Assembly: GCF_964656455.1 (NCBI RefSeq)
Contig: NC_135719.1
Coordinates: 7,667,163 to 7,731,162 of the forward strand
DNA length: 64,000 bases
Source: Halichoerus grypus
Lineage: Eukaryota > Chordata > Mammalia > Carnivora > Phocidae
Direction of reading: 5' to 3'
The notes under the pieces are model-generated. The model searched no databases. It worked only from the letters and a program-made list of their open reading frames with translations, and was not told where the DNA came from. Positions 22,600 through 34,719 of this stretch are shown in pieces (the stretch's first letter is position 1; each line of letters starts with the position of its first letter). The translations under genes and the position numbers were made by a program.

Positions 22600-23270
22600 G
22601 TGAGTTAAGATGGAGGAGTAGTATGAGGACCCTAGGCTTGCCTTGTCCCTTGAACACAGCTAGATAACTATCAAATCATTCATGTAAAAGTATTTGTTGT
22701 AATTCCACATTCATACAGAGCAAACAAAAACACCCTAATAATCAAAAGAAACCTCTTAGAAAACCAGGAATAAAAAGCAACTTTCTTTTCGGGATAAAGA
22801 TATCGGCTGAAAGCATCACTGTATTTGGAGCCTTATTTAATGAAGCAAAACAACAACAAAAAAGGTTATAAGTATCAGAAAAGCAGAGACAAAAATATCT
22901 TTTTTGCTACAGACAACATAATCTTCTACTGAGACTCCAGACAAATATTAGAACTAATAAGAGCGTTTAGTAATGCGATTCAAGATCAACAAAGGAAGAC
23001 GGGTGGTTCTGAAGACAAGGAATTGCAAAGCATACATTGTGAGAAATGCAATACTTTACTGAAGGACATAAAAGAGGCCTGGAGGAATGGACAGATGGAG
23101 CTCATTCCTGATGGAAATATTTAGTACTGGAGGGACAAGAACTGGATTCAAGTTTATCTATAATTGAAATGCAATCCTAGTAAAACCTAACAGGAATTTT
23201 AATGGAGATTGACAGGCTGACTCTCCAATGCATAGAAAAGGGAACATTGTAGAGTCAATGCAACTTTGAA
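22600..23270 (+). mobile_element. Rearranged carnivore L1: 5'-UTR piece joined to ORF2
   Basis: 22600-22690 resembles the carnivore L1 5' end ('aagatggaggagtagtatgagg', 'gaacacagctagataactatc'). From about 22740 the sequence is sense ORF2 around and after the RT motif ('aaaaccaggaataaaaagcaac', 'tattagaactaataagagcg', 'ttgacaggctgactctccaatg'). ORF1 and the first half of ORF2 are absent, so this is an internally deleted or composite copy. No long frame is open. Confidence 0.6.
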
Positions 23271-24905
23271 AATGGACAATGAGAGCAAATGTGTCCTGCC
23301 TTCCAGCAGAGGTGCTAGCAAATGCAGCTTTAGCCTCAGGACCCTCATTTCCTTATTCCTCCCAAGGACCTGGGAGGAGCCTGGCTGCATACTTATGTGG
23401 TCTTCTGTTTCTGTGAAAATTGCCAAATTCAGATTTCCTAACCACAAATCTCTTTCTGCTCTGCCTTTCCCTCCATCACATTTCAACTGTGTCTGGCGGT
23501 ATTGGATCAGGACAGATTCTTGATGGTGTCAGGGGCACTGTGCCTATCCTGGGAGGCTTTCGTTATACCCGGGTTGGCTTTGCAATAACCAAACTGTATG
23601 CTAAATGAACTCCATACATCTATCCCAAACTCATCTTCCCTTCAGTCGGAACCTCAAACCCAGTGCCTAAGCTTGACAGTATAGTTACAGTGATATTTCC
23701 AGGGCTCTAAAATTCCATTTTGGAGAGAGAAACCAGAAAGCAAATGACATGCAAAATGTATTTGTAAAGTTGATAAAGCTTGAATACACTCTTCTAACTG
23801 CAATTTGGGAAGAGGTTTTGGAACATTTCAATAAAATAGTGAGAAATTTTAGACTTCTGATTTGGGTGGATATAAAAGGTAAACGTCCTTTGTCATCTTT
23901 ATTTATTACAGAATAAAGAAGCCAGAGAAAAAATGAAGCAGGAAACCAAAGCAATAAAGTTGAGTTATAAAATTAACAGAATTGTGCAGACACTGAGGAG
24001 AAAAGTATAGCAAAAAATTGCCAAATTATATAGAAAGTCATAATTCTATCAAGACAAAGAGATATGTTTTAAGTAGAATTTACAAATAAGTTCATGGATT
24101 GTTTGATAATCTAAGTAATAAGGATAATGAGTCGTAAGAACACACTGGAAAATATTTCCATTTATTGTTGATTTGACACAACAAGTCAATATCAACAAAA
24201 ATAACAAACCTATAATTTGCCACTACAACAAGAATATTGGCATGAAACTCACTAAGGAATGCTGGTAATTCAGAGACTTTCAGATTTATCTCAGCACGAG
24301 AAAACTTGAAATTCTCTGAAACCTTACCGTTTAGGTATAAATGGAGGTAGTTAGAAGTTTTTCCAAGTTTGACAGAAATCTTATGTCTTTACTTCTCATT
24401 ACCAATTACGTGGTACACTGCTGGAAGAGACTTTTCAAAGCAATCAATCATAATAAAAAACCCTAAATTACAATGAACCGTGTTAGAGTAAAGTTTGAAT
24501 AACTTTTTTATTTTCCCTGCAGAAAATATTACGAAAGTATTGTCACGTGAAGAGGGTACTAAAGAATATATCACCCCCAAAATGTAGGAAAAAAGTACCA
24601 TGGAGGTATGTCAGTTAGTTAACCAATAGTGTATTATAGTTATTTTTCTGGATTTTGCGTAGCATTTGAAAACTTTCAAAAATGTGTAATTTGTTGTGAC
24701 CTTTTTTTCTCATTCTCAATAAAGATGCATTTTTATACCTAATTTTAACTGTAATTTAGTATTCTTTTTTTAAAGCAGTTCCCCCAAACTATATAAGTAT
24801 CAGACCCCCTCCACTCCACACAAAACTTGAATCCTTACCTGCCTAGTAAGGATCAAAACATATTATAAAGCTAGAGTAATTTAAATGATGCGATATTGGT
24901 ATTGG
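23271..24905. other. AT-rich stretch, no gene seen
   Basis: No family is recognised. A polyadenylation-like AATAAA occurs near 24718 after a T-rich stretch, but no open frame or exon precedes it. Parts may be further L1 remnants. Confidence 0.4.
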
Positions 24906-24912
24906 ATTAGAC

Positions 24913-25388
24913 CAGGGGTGAGCAAACATTTTGTGTAAAGATAGTGAATATTTTCAGCTTTGGGGGTCATAGGGTTTCTGCTGTAACTACTCAACCCTGC
25001 CACGTAAAAGCTTCCATGCATAAGATAAAACAAATGAAGGTAACCATGTTCCAATAAAAATTTGTTTATGGATACTGGAATTTTAATTTCATGTATCTTT
25101 CACATGTCAAGAAATAGTCTTCTTTTGATTTTTTTTTTTTTTTAAGTAGGCTCCACACCCAGCATGGAGCCCAACATGGGGTTTGAACTCATGACCCTGA
25201 GATCAAGACCTGAGCCGAGATCAGGAGTTGGACGCTGAAGCGACTGAGCCACCCAGGCACCCCTTCTTTTGATTATTTTTTAAAAAAACAACTTAAAAAT
25301 GCAAAATGGTTCTTAGCTCGTGGGCTGTACAAAAATCAAGAAGTGGGCCAGACTGGATCCCTGGGCTGGAATTTGGTAACCATTTGCA
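24913..25388 (+). mobile_element. hAT-type (Charlie-like) DNA transposon, split by a SINE
   Basis: It begins CAGGGGTGAGCAAAC and runs through 'tgtaaagatagtgaatattttcag', 'gtttctgctgtaactactcaac' and 'gttccaataaaaatttg', then after the SINE 'gctcgtgggctgtac' to a GGTAACC-like end. This matches a common hAT element (terminal CAGGGGTTGGCAAAC). Nonautonomous. Confidence 0.7.
25131..25263 (-). mobile_element. SINEC, antisense, 5'-portion copy
   Basis: Complement of a SINEC from a T-rich tail to 'agccacccaggcacccc'. The GA-rich middle is missing and the body is short. Flanked by the perfect duplication TTCTTTTGATT at 25120-25130 and 25264-25274. Confidence 0.95.
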
Positions 25389-25472
25389 TAGATAACTTTA
25401 ACAACAGAATAAGGTAGTGAGTCCTCTAAAAGACTATATGCATGTTTTTTGTATGATAGATTTGGCATTTTT

Positions 25473-25656
25473 TAAAAAAGATTTATTTATTTATTTTGGG
25501 GGGCAGGGGCAGAAGGAGAGGGAGAGAGGGAATCTTAAGCAGGCTCCATGCCCAATGCAGAGTCCTACGTGAGGCTCCATCTCAAGACCCTGAGATCATG
25601 ACCTGAGCTGAAACCAAGAGTTGGACGCTCAACAGACTGAGCCACCGAGGCGCCCC
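25473..25656 (-). mobile_element. SINEC, antisense
   Basis: A/T tail (aaaaaagatttatttatttat), GA-rich middle, 'catgacctgagctgaaacc' and 'gagccaccgaggcgcccc' head. Flanking TTGGCATTTT and TTGGCACTTTT form an imperfect duplication (about 25462-25471 and 25657-25667). Confidence 0.95.
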
Positions 25657-25679
25657 TTGGCACTTTTAAATCAGTGGAA

Positions 25680-26960
25680 AAAGGATGCCTCAGTCCATCT
25701 CTTTACTGTGTACTTCCCTCTTTTGCCTTCCCTTAGCTGGGGCTCGGGAACCTGAGGAAGAAACTTGTCTTGACACAGCAGAAAGGGATGTTGGTATCAA
25801 TGCCATATTTAATAGCAACAACAATGATGGGGTCAGAATATCAGCACATAAACACTCTGGACAGTTGGAACGTCAGGTAAAGGATGTTAGAGCTTCTGTT
25901 GCAGACAGAAGAATATGAACTGGGCCTTTGAGACCGTGTTTGGTGATCCCAGGGGTGGTTTGGGGGAGCAAGATCTGGGAGTGGGTGGCCCACGTGAGTC
26001 TGCTGTGTGGCTGGTGGGGAGAGTGGGCTGGGGACAGGGAGGAGAGCAGAGGTGGATGGGGCACCCAAGTCTCGAGAGAGGTGACTTGGCCTATCACACC
26101 CGCGAGAATGCACCTGTTTCCCATCAACGCCCCATTCCCTCATACTGGGTGGGTGTGGCCTTCTGAAGCCTTTAAATGGGCACTGAGAAATCACTGATTG
26201 GAGCAAAAGACACCAGCAAAAGAAATCTCCTCTATGTTGCGGGGTGGGTCCCACAGTGAGGAAAATCGAAACCATCAACAGAAGACTCCAAACTTCCCTG
26301 TGAGGTGAATGGGAGCCACGTTGTGAACCCACAGCTCCTGGGATCAGGAACCCCTAGTTCCTGAGAGAGAGTCTCCGGAATGCGGGTCAGGAGGACAGGG
26401 AAGGCTGAGAGCAGATGGGGCATCCAGGTTGTCTGCACTGGAAGAGGCAGAGCCGGTTTGACTCCCAGGGCAAAGAAGAGGGCACGATATTCCTGTACTT
26501 CACCAACACAGGTCCTCCAGATTCCACCAGCAGATAGCTTGTAAAATACCAGGGAATTGTCCCTGTGACAGTCTCTAATCGAGAAGGTGTCTCTTGGCTG
26601 TATATCACCCTCTCATCCCCACGGAAAGGATTCCCAGGCCCCCCGTGTGTCTTCTCATAATCATTGCTGGCCACTGTCTGGAACACGATTCATTTCTTCC
26701 TCTCGCTGATCGCCCCCAGGTACCCCTGCTTCCGGGGACAGGGAGGCAGAACCTGCGGGGGGCACACTCAAGCTCAGCCTCTGGGTCAGGAAGACAAGAC
26801 CAGCAGTACCCCCGCCAGATTCTGCAGCACCAGGCCCTCTCTGCATAGGCTGTTTTCTATCAGATGAACTTGATTTAACCCTCTGTTGATTTAGGATCTA
26901 TGAAATCATCAACTCTGTCTGTTGTATTTGCACTCAGCAGATGCCTAGGGGAGAGTTTCT
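25680..26960. other. Mostly single-copy; minus-strand frame cluster of unknown nature
   Basis: Three minus-strand frames lie in succession: 26661-26846 (61 codons), 26387-26686 (99 codons) and 26232-26438 (68 codons). Another of 163 codons spans 25841-26332. They are in different frames and have balanced composition, but I recognise no domain, splice signal or homologue. A G-quadruplex-like motif lies at 26016-26039. Confidence 0.35.
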
Positions 26961-27004
26961 CTTGAATGTTTTTATCAGGAGGCTCCAGGGCTCCACTTTC
27001 CTCC

Positions 27005-27200
27005 TTGCACACCTACACACAAGTGTGCACAGGGCAGCCACATCCCCACCTGCCCACTCTCACGTCCCCACCCGATCCACATCCAGCCCTTACCTACACA
27101 CACCCTGAGCATCACTCCACGGACACCTCTCTACCAACAGCTCAGACAACACTATACACTCACGTCCACTCTGCAACCTACACCCATCCACCCATTGCAT
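27005..27200. repeat. C/A-rich, G-poor low-complexity tract
   Basis: The plus strand is dominated by C and A with CACA and CCCA patterns and few G. It reads as a degenerate (CA)n-like array without a fixed unit. Confidence 0.7.
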
Positions 27201-27213
27201 AAAACACATCTAG

Positions 27214-27425
27214 TGCCAAACCATCAGAGACTGTTAAATACAGAGAACAAAGTGAGGTGAGGGGGATGGGCTAAAGGGGTGACGGGTATTAAGAAGGGCA
27301 CTTATTTCGATGAGCACTGGGTGTTATTGTTGTATGTAAGTGATGAATCACTAAATTCTACTCCTGAAACCAATACCACACTATATGTTAACTAACTTGA
27401 ATTTAAATTAAAACAAAAACAAAAA
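27214..27425 (+). mobile_element. 5'-truncated carnivore L1, 3' UTR only
   Basis: It matches the carnivore L1 3' end: 'accatcagagactgttaaat', 'cgatgagcactgggtgtta', 'gtgatgaatcactaaattc', 'gttaactaacttgaatttaa', then an A-rich CAAAAA tail. Imperfect flanks AAACACATCTAG (27202-27213) and AAACCACATCTGG (27426-27438) suggest a diverged target-site duplication. Confidence 0.85.
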
Positions 27426-27438
27426 CAAACCACATCTG

Positions 27439-28565
27439 GCTTCTCCCCAACCTACATACACACAAATACACACACATACCAACCCTGGTACGTCAGCAAG
27501 TTTCAGGGACTCATCACTTCCTCCTGCTGTAACTCTGATTTCCGTAGCTCCCTTAGAATCTCCTTAAAGATTCCCTAATTTGGCAAATGCTTATCTGGGC
27601 AGATGACTGTTTTTTCTCCACAGCAGATCCATATATCCCAAGACAAAGGGACCATAGTGGCTGACAACTTAACTGAGGCACTTCCTTGGGCAAAGCTCAG
27701 ATGGTAATACAAAGGCAGTTTGTGGGTTAAGTTCATGGGATTCCAAGTTCTTTACCATCAGGGCCCTTTTTGTTATTTTCCCCATATAGATCCCATGCCT
27801 TAAAATACTTTATCTAATGAGCAACCTGCATGTATAACTAATGGTGTTTCTCCTTTCTTCTTCATCAAAGGCACACATGCCTTCCAAAGTCCAATTTGAG
27901 ATCAACACCTGATAGCTAAAGCTACACGTTGAACTGGTAGGATCCAGCCAACAAGCTTAGCAACTTGACATTTTAGTTAGCCTATGCAGCCTTATCTTGG
28001 ATAATATACAATTTCTGTCAGGCTTTTGGAAATATTGAAAATAGCTCAAAGACCTCCACTACTCCCTTTGTGGATCCCTACCGGTCTAGAGACCCCAGGT
28101 TGGGAACCGCTGAACTGAACCTTTGACCATTTTGCTAAGGTGAGTAACAGTGTACAATAGGAATGGGGAAAAGAAAAGGATGTGATTAATTTTAGAACCT
28201 ATGTGGCTTCTGGGAGGTAGTTAGCCTGGCTGAAAAATCTGTCCTGGATTTCACTTGTAAAGTCTAAAGCTTCCACATCAAATAGAAATTTATTCATCAG
28301 GCTCTATTATGATGTTAGTTAGGCTTGTGATTCTTGCCCATTCTAATGAAAGGGGGAAAATAGGTTGCTTGATATCACATGAACAAAGGCAGGTGGTCAG
28401 AGACCTGCTGGTCCTTAGTGAAGAGCAGCCCCATGATTAATGATTAAGAAATTGGGGGCCCAGCCTAGGACTTGAGCTCCAGCCAAGACGTGTGGGGAGA
28501 TGTCCGTCAAGGCTGTGTGAAGTCTAAATGGTGGTTAGTTTCAATTTGAAATCCTGCATGCATGG
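27439..28565. other. Single-copy, no gene seen
   Basis: A possible MER5-like remnant ('ggttgggaaccgctg') ends near 28117. Nothing else is recognised. Confidence 0.4.
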
Positions 28566-28569
28566 GCTA

Positions 28570-28700
28570 GAAGAGATGTAGAGATCCATCTAGTTAAAAC
28601 AATTTCCTTTGTGTGAGACTCAGAGATTGGAGTGACTTGTCTAAAGACACACAGCTAGGAATCATGACAGAGAATGTGCCGGAACCCCACTCTTGGAAAT
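28570..28700 (+). repeat. Ancient MIR/L2-class repeat fragment
   Basis: 'gagatccatctagttaaaac', 'gacttgtctaaagacacacagc' and 'catgacagagaatgtgcc' match the common old repeat with a gaggaaactgag core. Confidence 0.6.
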
Positions 28701-29735
28701 TCCTTGGTTCTTGGAAAATTCCCACTAAGGGGTGATTGGGGGCAGGAATTTGTTATCCACTGTATGGATTATTGATAGTTTCCTTGAGCAATTCCTCCCT
28801 CTGTCTTGAATTACAGATGTCCCAGGCTTGGCAGAAACAGTTCTTGGTTCATACTTTCAAATTCAGGAAGTGGAAGGTGAGACAGATCGAGAAAGAGCCC
28901 AGACCTTCCCTGGAGACAGGCCATCCCCCCCTTCCCCCAAGCTACTTGTTGGAGTTACCTTGGGCCAGAACTGGACATCACCAGCTTTCCAAGAGGGTCC
29001 TGGCTGCTAAAGCAAGCACCTGGCAGAAAACACAATTGAAATCCTTAAGGAAAGATGGATAGCTAAGACTCAAGGTGTTAACTGTATTCTTCATCTCTCC
29101 AAATGAGGTGAATGCTCCCCAAGAGGAAGAGAAAGTTTTTTGCATCCTCTTTCACCCCGCCTTCCCCTGCCCAACAACTCATGGCGTCCCTAGTGTGGGG
29201 ATAGATTGAGAATGCAGAATTTTCTTGAGAAGGGTGAGGAAGTAAGTTAGGTATCATGGATTTGTCTAGCTAAAGAAACTCTGGAGCACCACTGTGTTCT
29301 TTCTCCCATCTTACAGCCTCAGAGGTAAGAGAGAAGCCATTTGAATGTCCCCAAGAACCACGGGGGCTCCTGGTGGTAGAACCTTTTCTCTCTGCAGCAA
29401 CCATAATTTGGAAGTCCATCTCCATTAGATCTGGGAGGCCACTAGCATGTCAGAGAGTTAGACTGGCATCACAAAGTGAGTCTTTGGCTTCAGTTCCCTC
29501 ATGTCATATTGATCAGAGGGCTTACACTCTTAGAATCCTGGCATTCATGAGTGTATCAAGATTCCACAGTTTTGAAACATGAAAGTATAGAAGGACACAG
29601 CCATGTGGTTCACATCGGTGGCATGTGGACAAGGGAAGGGGAGACTATTAACTTTTCTTCATGCATCTCTGAATGATTTGATTTGTTCCAATAAGCAGGT
29701 GCATTTGGGACAGGAATTTTTCATTAAAAAATTAC
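28701..29735. other. Single-copy, no gene seen
   Basis: A 108-codon plus frame (28736-29062) has no recognised domain. Confidence 0.4.
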
Positions 29736-29739
29736 AAGG

Positions 29740-29885
29740 AGATCCCTGTTCCGGGATTGACTGTGTGTTAGTCAGGGTGCTTGGGCCAGTTATTTAATCT
29801 GTTTGAACCTCAGCTTTCTCCTTTGTAAGAATGGAACCAATAATACCCCCTCCTTATGCTCGATCGATGTTGTGAACTTCAAATA
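29740..29885 (+). repeat. MIR SINE fragment
   Basis: 'gggccagttatttaatctg', 'gaacctcagctttctcctttg' and 'atggaaccaataataccccc' are the MIR core in sense. Confidence 0.75.
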
Positions 29886-31037
29886 GGAACCCTAGATATT
29901 ACAGCCAATAAGTCAAATATTACTAGGATTGGGAAGAACCAAAAATGGTGAAATTGTAAAGGATACAATTGCATTGCCTCAGCTTCTTTTTTTTTTCTCA
30001 TCCCTTTAATCATCTGTTCCACTTTCTCTAGCCAGTGGGCTGTTTTCATTGATTCCACAAAGATTTATATCCTTTATCTGGAGGCTGTATGGAAGATGAG
30101 AATGGGGCGAGGTCACCCCTCTACCCTAACATTACATTCATTCTGATTGGAGAGACCCAGAGAAAAGAAAACAATTTAAGATAAAATAGAAATTGCTATA
30201 AGGGAGCTATCAAATGGACTGACTCCTTCAATAGGAAGAGCTCCCAGTTGATTTGTAGTTTTTGATCAACATTTGCTTGGTGAAGTGAAGTGGTCATTCC
30301 TATTGAGGGAAACAAGATTAAAAAAAAAAAGGCAGGGAGATGTAACTGCATAAATGCAGAGGGGGACAATTAACCCAAGTAACCTCTGAGTACTGTATTT
30401 GACCGTATGCTCTCAGGCTACAGACAGAGAGAACCTTAAACAAATACTGAACTGTAGTTAGTAGGTTTGTTTACACAGAGATATGGGTTAGCAAACCCAA
30501 AAATGAAGTACAGTTAGGGTTGAGCATATGTGTAAAATATTTTGTGGAAAGGAGAGCTGGAGTTCTCAGTGTCAGAGAAGGGAGTTATACACATGAAAAA
30601 GGAAGACTGGAATAAACTCTGTGGTTTGGATTGGAATTGGAGGTATCAGCATGATATATTTTAACATATATAGATACACCTAGACATAGATGGATGATAG
30701 ATGTGTGCGTGTGCACCCAATGAGAGGACCTGTAGTAATGAACATACCAGATGATCAGATATTAGCTTCTAAATATTATTTTGCAATAAAAGAAAGCAGG
30801 GCCTTTCAGGAAATAGCTGATTAGGCAAGACAGGGACAGGAAAAACATAAGTTGAACCTAGAACATATTGTGCCAGAAAGCAAGAAAGGACTCAGAGAAT
30901 AATGGGACGAGTCCAAAAGATGCAGGATTGGGAGCAGGATTAAAGTGGCTCCCACTGACCACACTTTGGACAATTTGAGAGTCAAAATCAGTAATGTAAC
31001 CCATCGAGTAAAATGAGAATTTGGAATCCATCCTGAT
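29886..31037. other. Single-copy, no gene seen
   Basis: AT-rich. Small degenerate CA/TATA stretches lie near 30655-30725. Confidence 0.4.
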
Positions 31038-31708
31038 TGTGGTAGAATAATGATCCTCAAAGATGTCTACATTCTAATTCCCAGAATCTGTGAATATGTT
31101 ACCTTAATATGTTACATAATAAAAGAGACTTTGCTCATGTGATTAAGTTAAACAATTTGAGCTGGGGGGATTCTTCTGGTTTATCCTGGTGGACCCAATG
31201 TAACCACAAGGGTCCTTATAAATCCAAGAGAGAGGTAGAGGGGTCAGGGACATGTCCATTAGGAAGCAGAGTTGGGAGTGGTGTGATTGCTGGAAAGTTC
31301 TCATGTGCCAAAGAATGTGGACAAACTCTGGGAGCTGGAAAAGTCAGGAGTAGAATCTCCCCTAGAGCCTTTAGAAGGAATGCAGACCTGGAGGGCCTGG
31401 GTGGTGCAGTTGGTTGAGCTTCTGACTCTTGGTTTCAGCTCAGGTCATGATCTCAGGGTTGTGCTTTGGGGCCCACTCTCAGTACGGAGTCTGCGTGGGG
31501 CTCACTCTCTCTCTCTCTTTCTGCCCCCAAATAAATAAATAAATCTTAAAAAAAAAAAAAAGGAATGCAGGCCTGCTGACACCTTAACTTTATCCCTATA
31601 AGCCCTATTTTGAACTTGGTCCCCAGAACTTTAGGAAAATAAGCATGTAAAGTTTTAAGTCACTAAGTTTGTGGTCATTTGTTATAGCAGCAATAGGGAA
31701 CTAATACA
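31038..31708 (+). mobile_element. MLT1-type MaLR solo LTR, split by a SINE
   Basis: It begins TGTGGTAGAATAATG and contains 'tctgtgaatatgttacctta', 'gtggacccaatgtaacc' and 'gagcctttagaaggaatgc'. After the SINE come 'ttttaagtcactaagtttg' and a 'cagcaatagggaactaata' end. This is the LTR layout of ancient MaLR retroelements; no internal gag/pol region is present. Sense strand. Confidence 0.85.
31391..31559 (+). mobile_element. SINEC, inserted in the MaLR LTR
   Basis: Sense copy with a degraded head (gagggcctgggtggtgcag) and a poly-A tail. Flanking AAGGAATGCAGACCTG (31375-31390) and AAGGAATGCAGGCCTG (31560-31575) match at 15 of 16 bases. Confidence 0.96.
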
Positions 31709-32069
31709 CTCTATACACACAGACACACTCTATCCACATGCATACAAGTAAACATGCATAAATGATGGAGAAGAGAAAGCTCTTCTCTATAGGAGAACTC
31801 CAGTTAATAAGTGAAGAGAGAATGATCCAATTTGAAAATTACCATTTGGTAACCACTTCAGTAATAATTTTTTCAGGCAAGAGGTATCAATGAAAGCTAA
31901 ATTTAATGAGCTGAATTTGCATGAGGAAAAGGATACCTACTTAGTCTCCGAGTACCTCTCCACAAGGCACTTACACAATTCAAAAGAAAAATAATGCCTT
32001 ACAGTGGTACTGTTATAGCCTCATCAGTGGTGCTGATGGACACCACCTTAACCAAGGGACTCAAATGAG
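31709..32069. other. Single-copy, nothing seen
   Basis: No gene or named repeat is recognised. Confidence 0.4.
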
Positions 32070-32720
32070 TATCACCTGCACGGGGACAAAGACATCCCGC
32101 ATGCCTCCTGATACAGCTCACTGAGAACATGGCATCGCGGCGGTGTGATTTTACCAGAAACACAGAGCTTGAACCAAATCATAAAGAAACATTAGACAAA
32201 CCTAAATTGAGGGACTATCTTAGAAAGAATGGTCCTGTACTCTTCAAAAATGTGAAGGTCACAAAAAGCGAAGATTGAGGAACCATTTCAGGGAAAAGGG
32301 GAGTAAGACAAGATGGCTGAATGCCAGATGGGTCCCCAGATTGGATTCTGGATCAGTACTTTTTTTTTTCTTTTGCTACCAAGAATTCTAGGGGGACAAT
32401 TCTAGTGGTAAAATTTGAATAAGGTTTGTCAATTAGATAACTCCATTAATGTTCATTTGCTGGTTTTGAGAACTATGCCGTGGTCCTATAAGAGGATGTC
32501 CTTGCTTTTATGAAGTACACACAGAAGTGTTTAGCTGTAGAGGGGCCACATGTCTGCAAATCATTCTAAAATGCTTCAGAACAGGCATAAGTATAGAAAG
32601 ATACAGAGAAGATGATCAAGTCAATGTGGTAAAAATTTAAAATGTTGGGGATCAGAATGAAGTGTATACGTCAATTATTGGTACGACTTCTTTAACTTTT
32701 CTGTAAGTCTGAAATTATTT
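32070..32720 (+). repeat. Ancient interspersed repeat (unassigned)
   Basis: The 3' half ('cctataagaggatgtccttgc', 'catgtctgcaaatcattctaaaatgcttcag', 'cttttctgtaagtctgaaatta') matches a common old mammalian repeat known to me by sequence but not by name. Confidence 0.6.
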
Positions 32721-33435
32721 CCAAAGGAACAGGTTTCTCAGCAGGTGTAGTGGGCTGAGTAACACCTGTATGGAGCACGGAACAGAAGCTAGAGACATTA
32801 ACTGTGGGTGAGTGACATGAGGGTAGCTAGCAGAGAGGCCCGCATAGGACATGGGCCATCTCTTGTCACTACGGGACCCTGAGTGCCAAACACAAAGTAA
32901 GGAAATATTCGTTGAATACAGGGAAGAAGGAAGGGGGGAGGAATGGGGACCTTTACTTTGGGCTGAATATGGGCAGAATGTGGCCACCTCCATCACAGGC
33001 TTATCTCTTGAGCACCACTTGCGTGGACAGTCCAGCTCTCCCCCTGAATATTTGCTCCCACCAAACTTGTGACACTGGAGGGTCACCTCTTGGAACTGGG
33101 GAGGGGCTGTTACTGTCTACTCAGAGAAAATTTTGACCACCTGGCAATGACAGATATCAGTGTGGCTGATTGAATTTATAACCCAAAGTGTCAAAAGAAA
33201 AAGCTTGTCGAGGGAACACTGAGGAGTGGGATCCAGAGGCTCCACACTGTAAAGTCAAAAGGTCACTGAAGAACTAAAGGAGAAAAAAATAAGGAGACTA
33301 GACTTGCTTACTCAGAAAACTGAAATAGAACTGCTCAATTCCAAGTCAAATATTCATCAATTCAGCTATTGATTGATTGAGGGATGACAACTCAGCACTT
33401 CAATAATACTTCACTGAGCGCCCACACCAGGGGTG
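32721..33435. other. Single-copy, no gene seen
   Basis: A 123-codon minus frame (32715-33086) is unrecognised and lacks supporting features. Confidence 0.4.
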
Positions 33436-33439
33436 TGGT

Positions 33440-33785
33440 GGGGTGGAGGAAGGAACGTACATTTATTGAGGACCTACTATGTGCCAGGGCATAAGCGGGC
33501 TGATACATATATAACTGTCTCATTTAACCCTTCCAGCCACCTCTTTCTCCTCCTTTTCTCTCCTCCAGCAATTCTTGAATTCATTGAACACTTACTATGT
33601 GCCAGGCTCTTGGCTAAAATCTTCACATTCTTTCTATTGTTTGATTCTGCCCATCCTAGCTCTGTGAGTAACATAAGAGTATGATTCCCTTTTGGCAGAG
33701 ACATTAAATAACTTGCCCGGGGTTGCAAAACTTGTAAGAAGCAAAGATTTTCTCTGGGATCCACAGGAATTTTAGTTCTGGAACT
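33440..33785 (+). repeat. Two or three adjacent ancient repeat starts
   Basis: 'tattgaggacctactatgtgccagg' at about 33463 and 'cattgaacacttactatgtgccagg' at about 33581 are two starts of the same common repeat. The second is followed by its 'aataacttgcccggggttgc' body. Confidence 0.65.
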
Positions 33786-34719
33786 TTCCCAATAATGGAT
33801 GGAGGTACAACGTCCAAGACGTTAACCCAAGGGAGGCTACATGCTGAAAACTTATAGCCATTGAAGGTCACCTGATTGCTTTTTTCACCCCAAGAGGGTA
33901 GGTTCCCAGAGGGCCCGAATCACACAGACCTGCACGGAGGACTTACATCATTGGTGAACTTTGCTGCTCTCTCTTTGGTCTTTTTATGGCATCTTTTGAA
34001 AGGAATGACTGTTCGGGTCCCCATCTACACACAAGATCACCCCCTGTCTGTCCACGCCGGGTGCTGGAAAGGCGACTGTAATGTTCGGACATCTTTTTCA
34101 ACTCAAGTAAATCCAACACAACAATATCAACTACCTACTATGTGCCAAGGTCTGTGCTGGGTTCTGGGGACCCAAAGATGAATGAAACTGCCTTCTGGAT
34201 TTTCCCAAGTTGAACAGAGAAGATAGATGTGAATATACATCACAGTGTAAAAGAGTCAATAACAGAAACGTGCACAAAGCGTTATTTAGAAAGAAATTGT
34301 TTTAACTAAGGGCTTTTTAACAACAGAAAGATTAACTGAGAAAAATCTCTATGTGATAGAATGAATAAGGAAAATGTATTAACAGGTAATGTAAGCAAAA
34401 AAACGTGCACAGCATACAGCCTGTAAAGTAGAAATACACCTATAATGTAGCCCTAGTGTTAATTACAGATGCCACACTTATTGCATCAATGGGGAAACCT
34501 TTACTTGAGATAATGTCTGATTCTCATCCCAATCATCTTCCTCCTTCTCCTCTTTATTCCCTTGTTTCTTTGTCTCTCATTGACTGAACTCTGAGGCTAT
34601 TCTGTGTTAGACCTGTTCGTTTTTTGTTTTTATTTTTTACAGAACCGACCTCCTCGTAGCTGAGCACTCTCCTTCTCTATGTCTGCAATTATTCAACGTT
34701 TGAAATATAGATTCTTTCT
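33786..34719. other. Single-copy, no gene seen
   Basis: A fragment reading 'ctatgtgccaaggtctgtgctgg' near 34138 is another start of the same ancient repeat. Nothing else is recognised. Confidence 0.4.

Noticed and set aside
24700..24730. Polyadenylation signal as evidence of a gene end
   Set aside because: No open frame, splice site or A-tail precedes it; AATAAA is common in AT-rich DNA.
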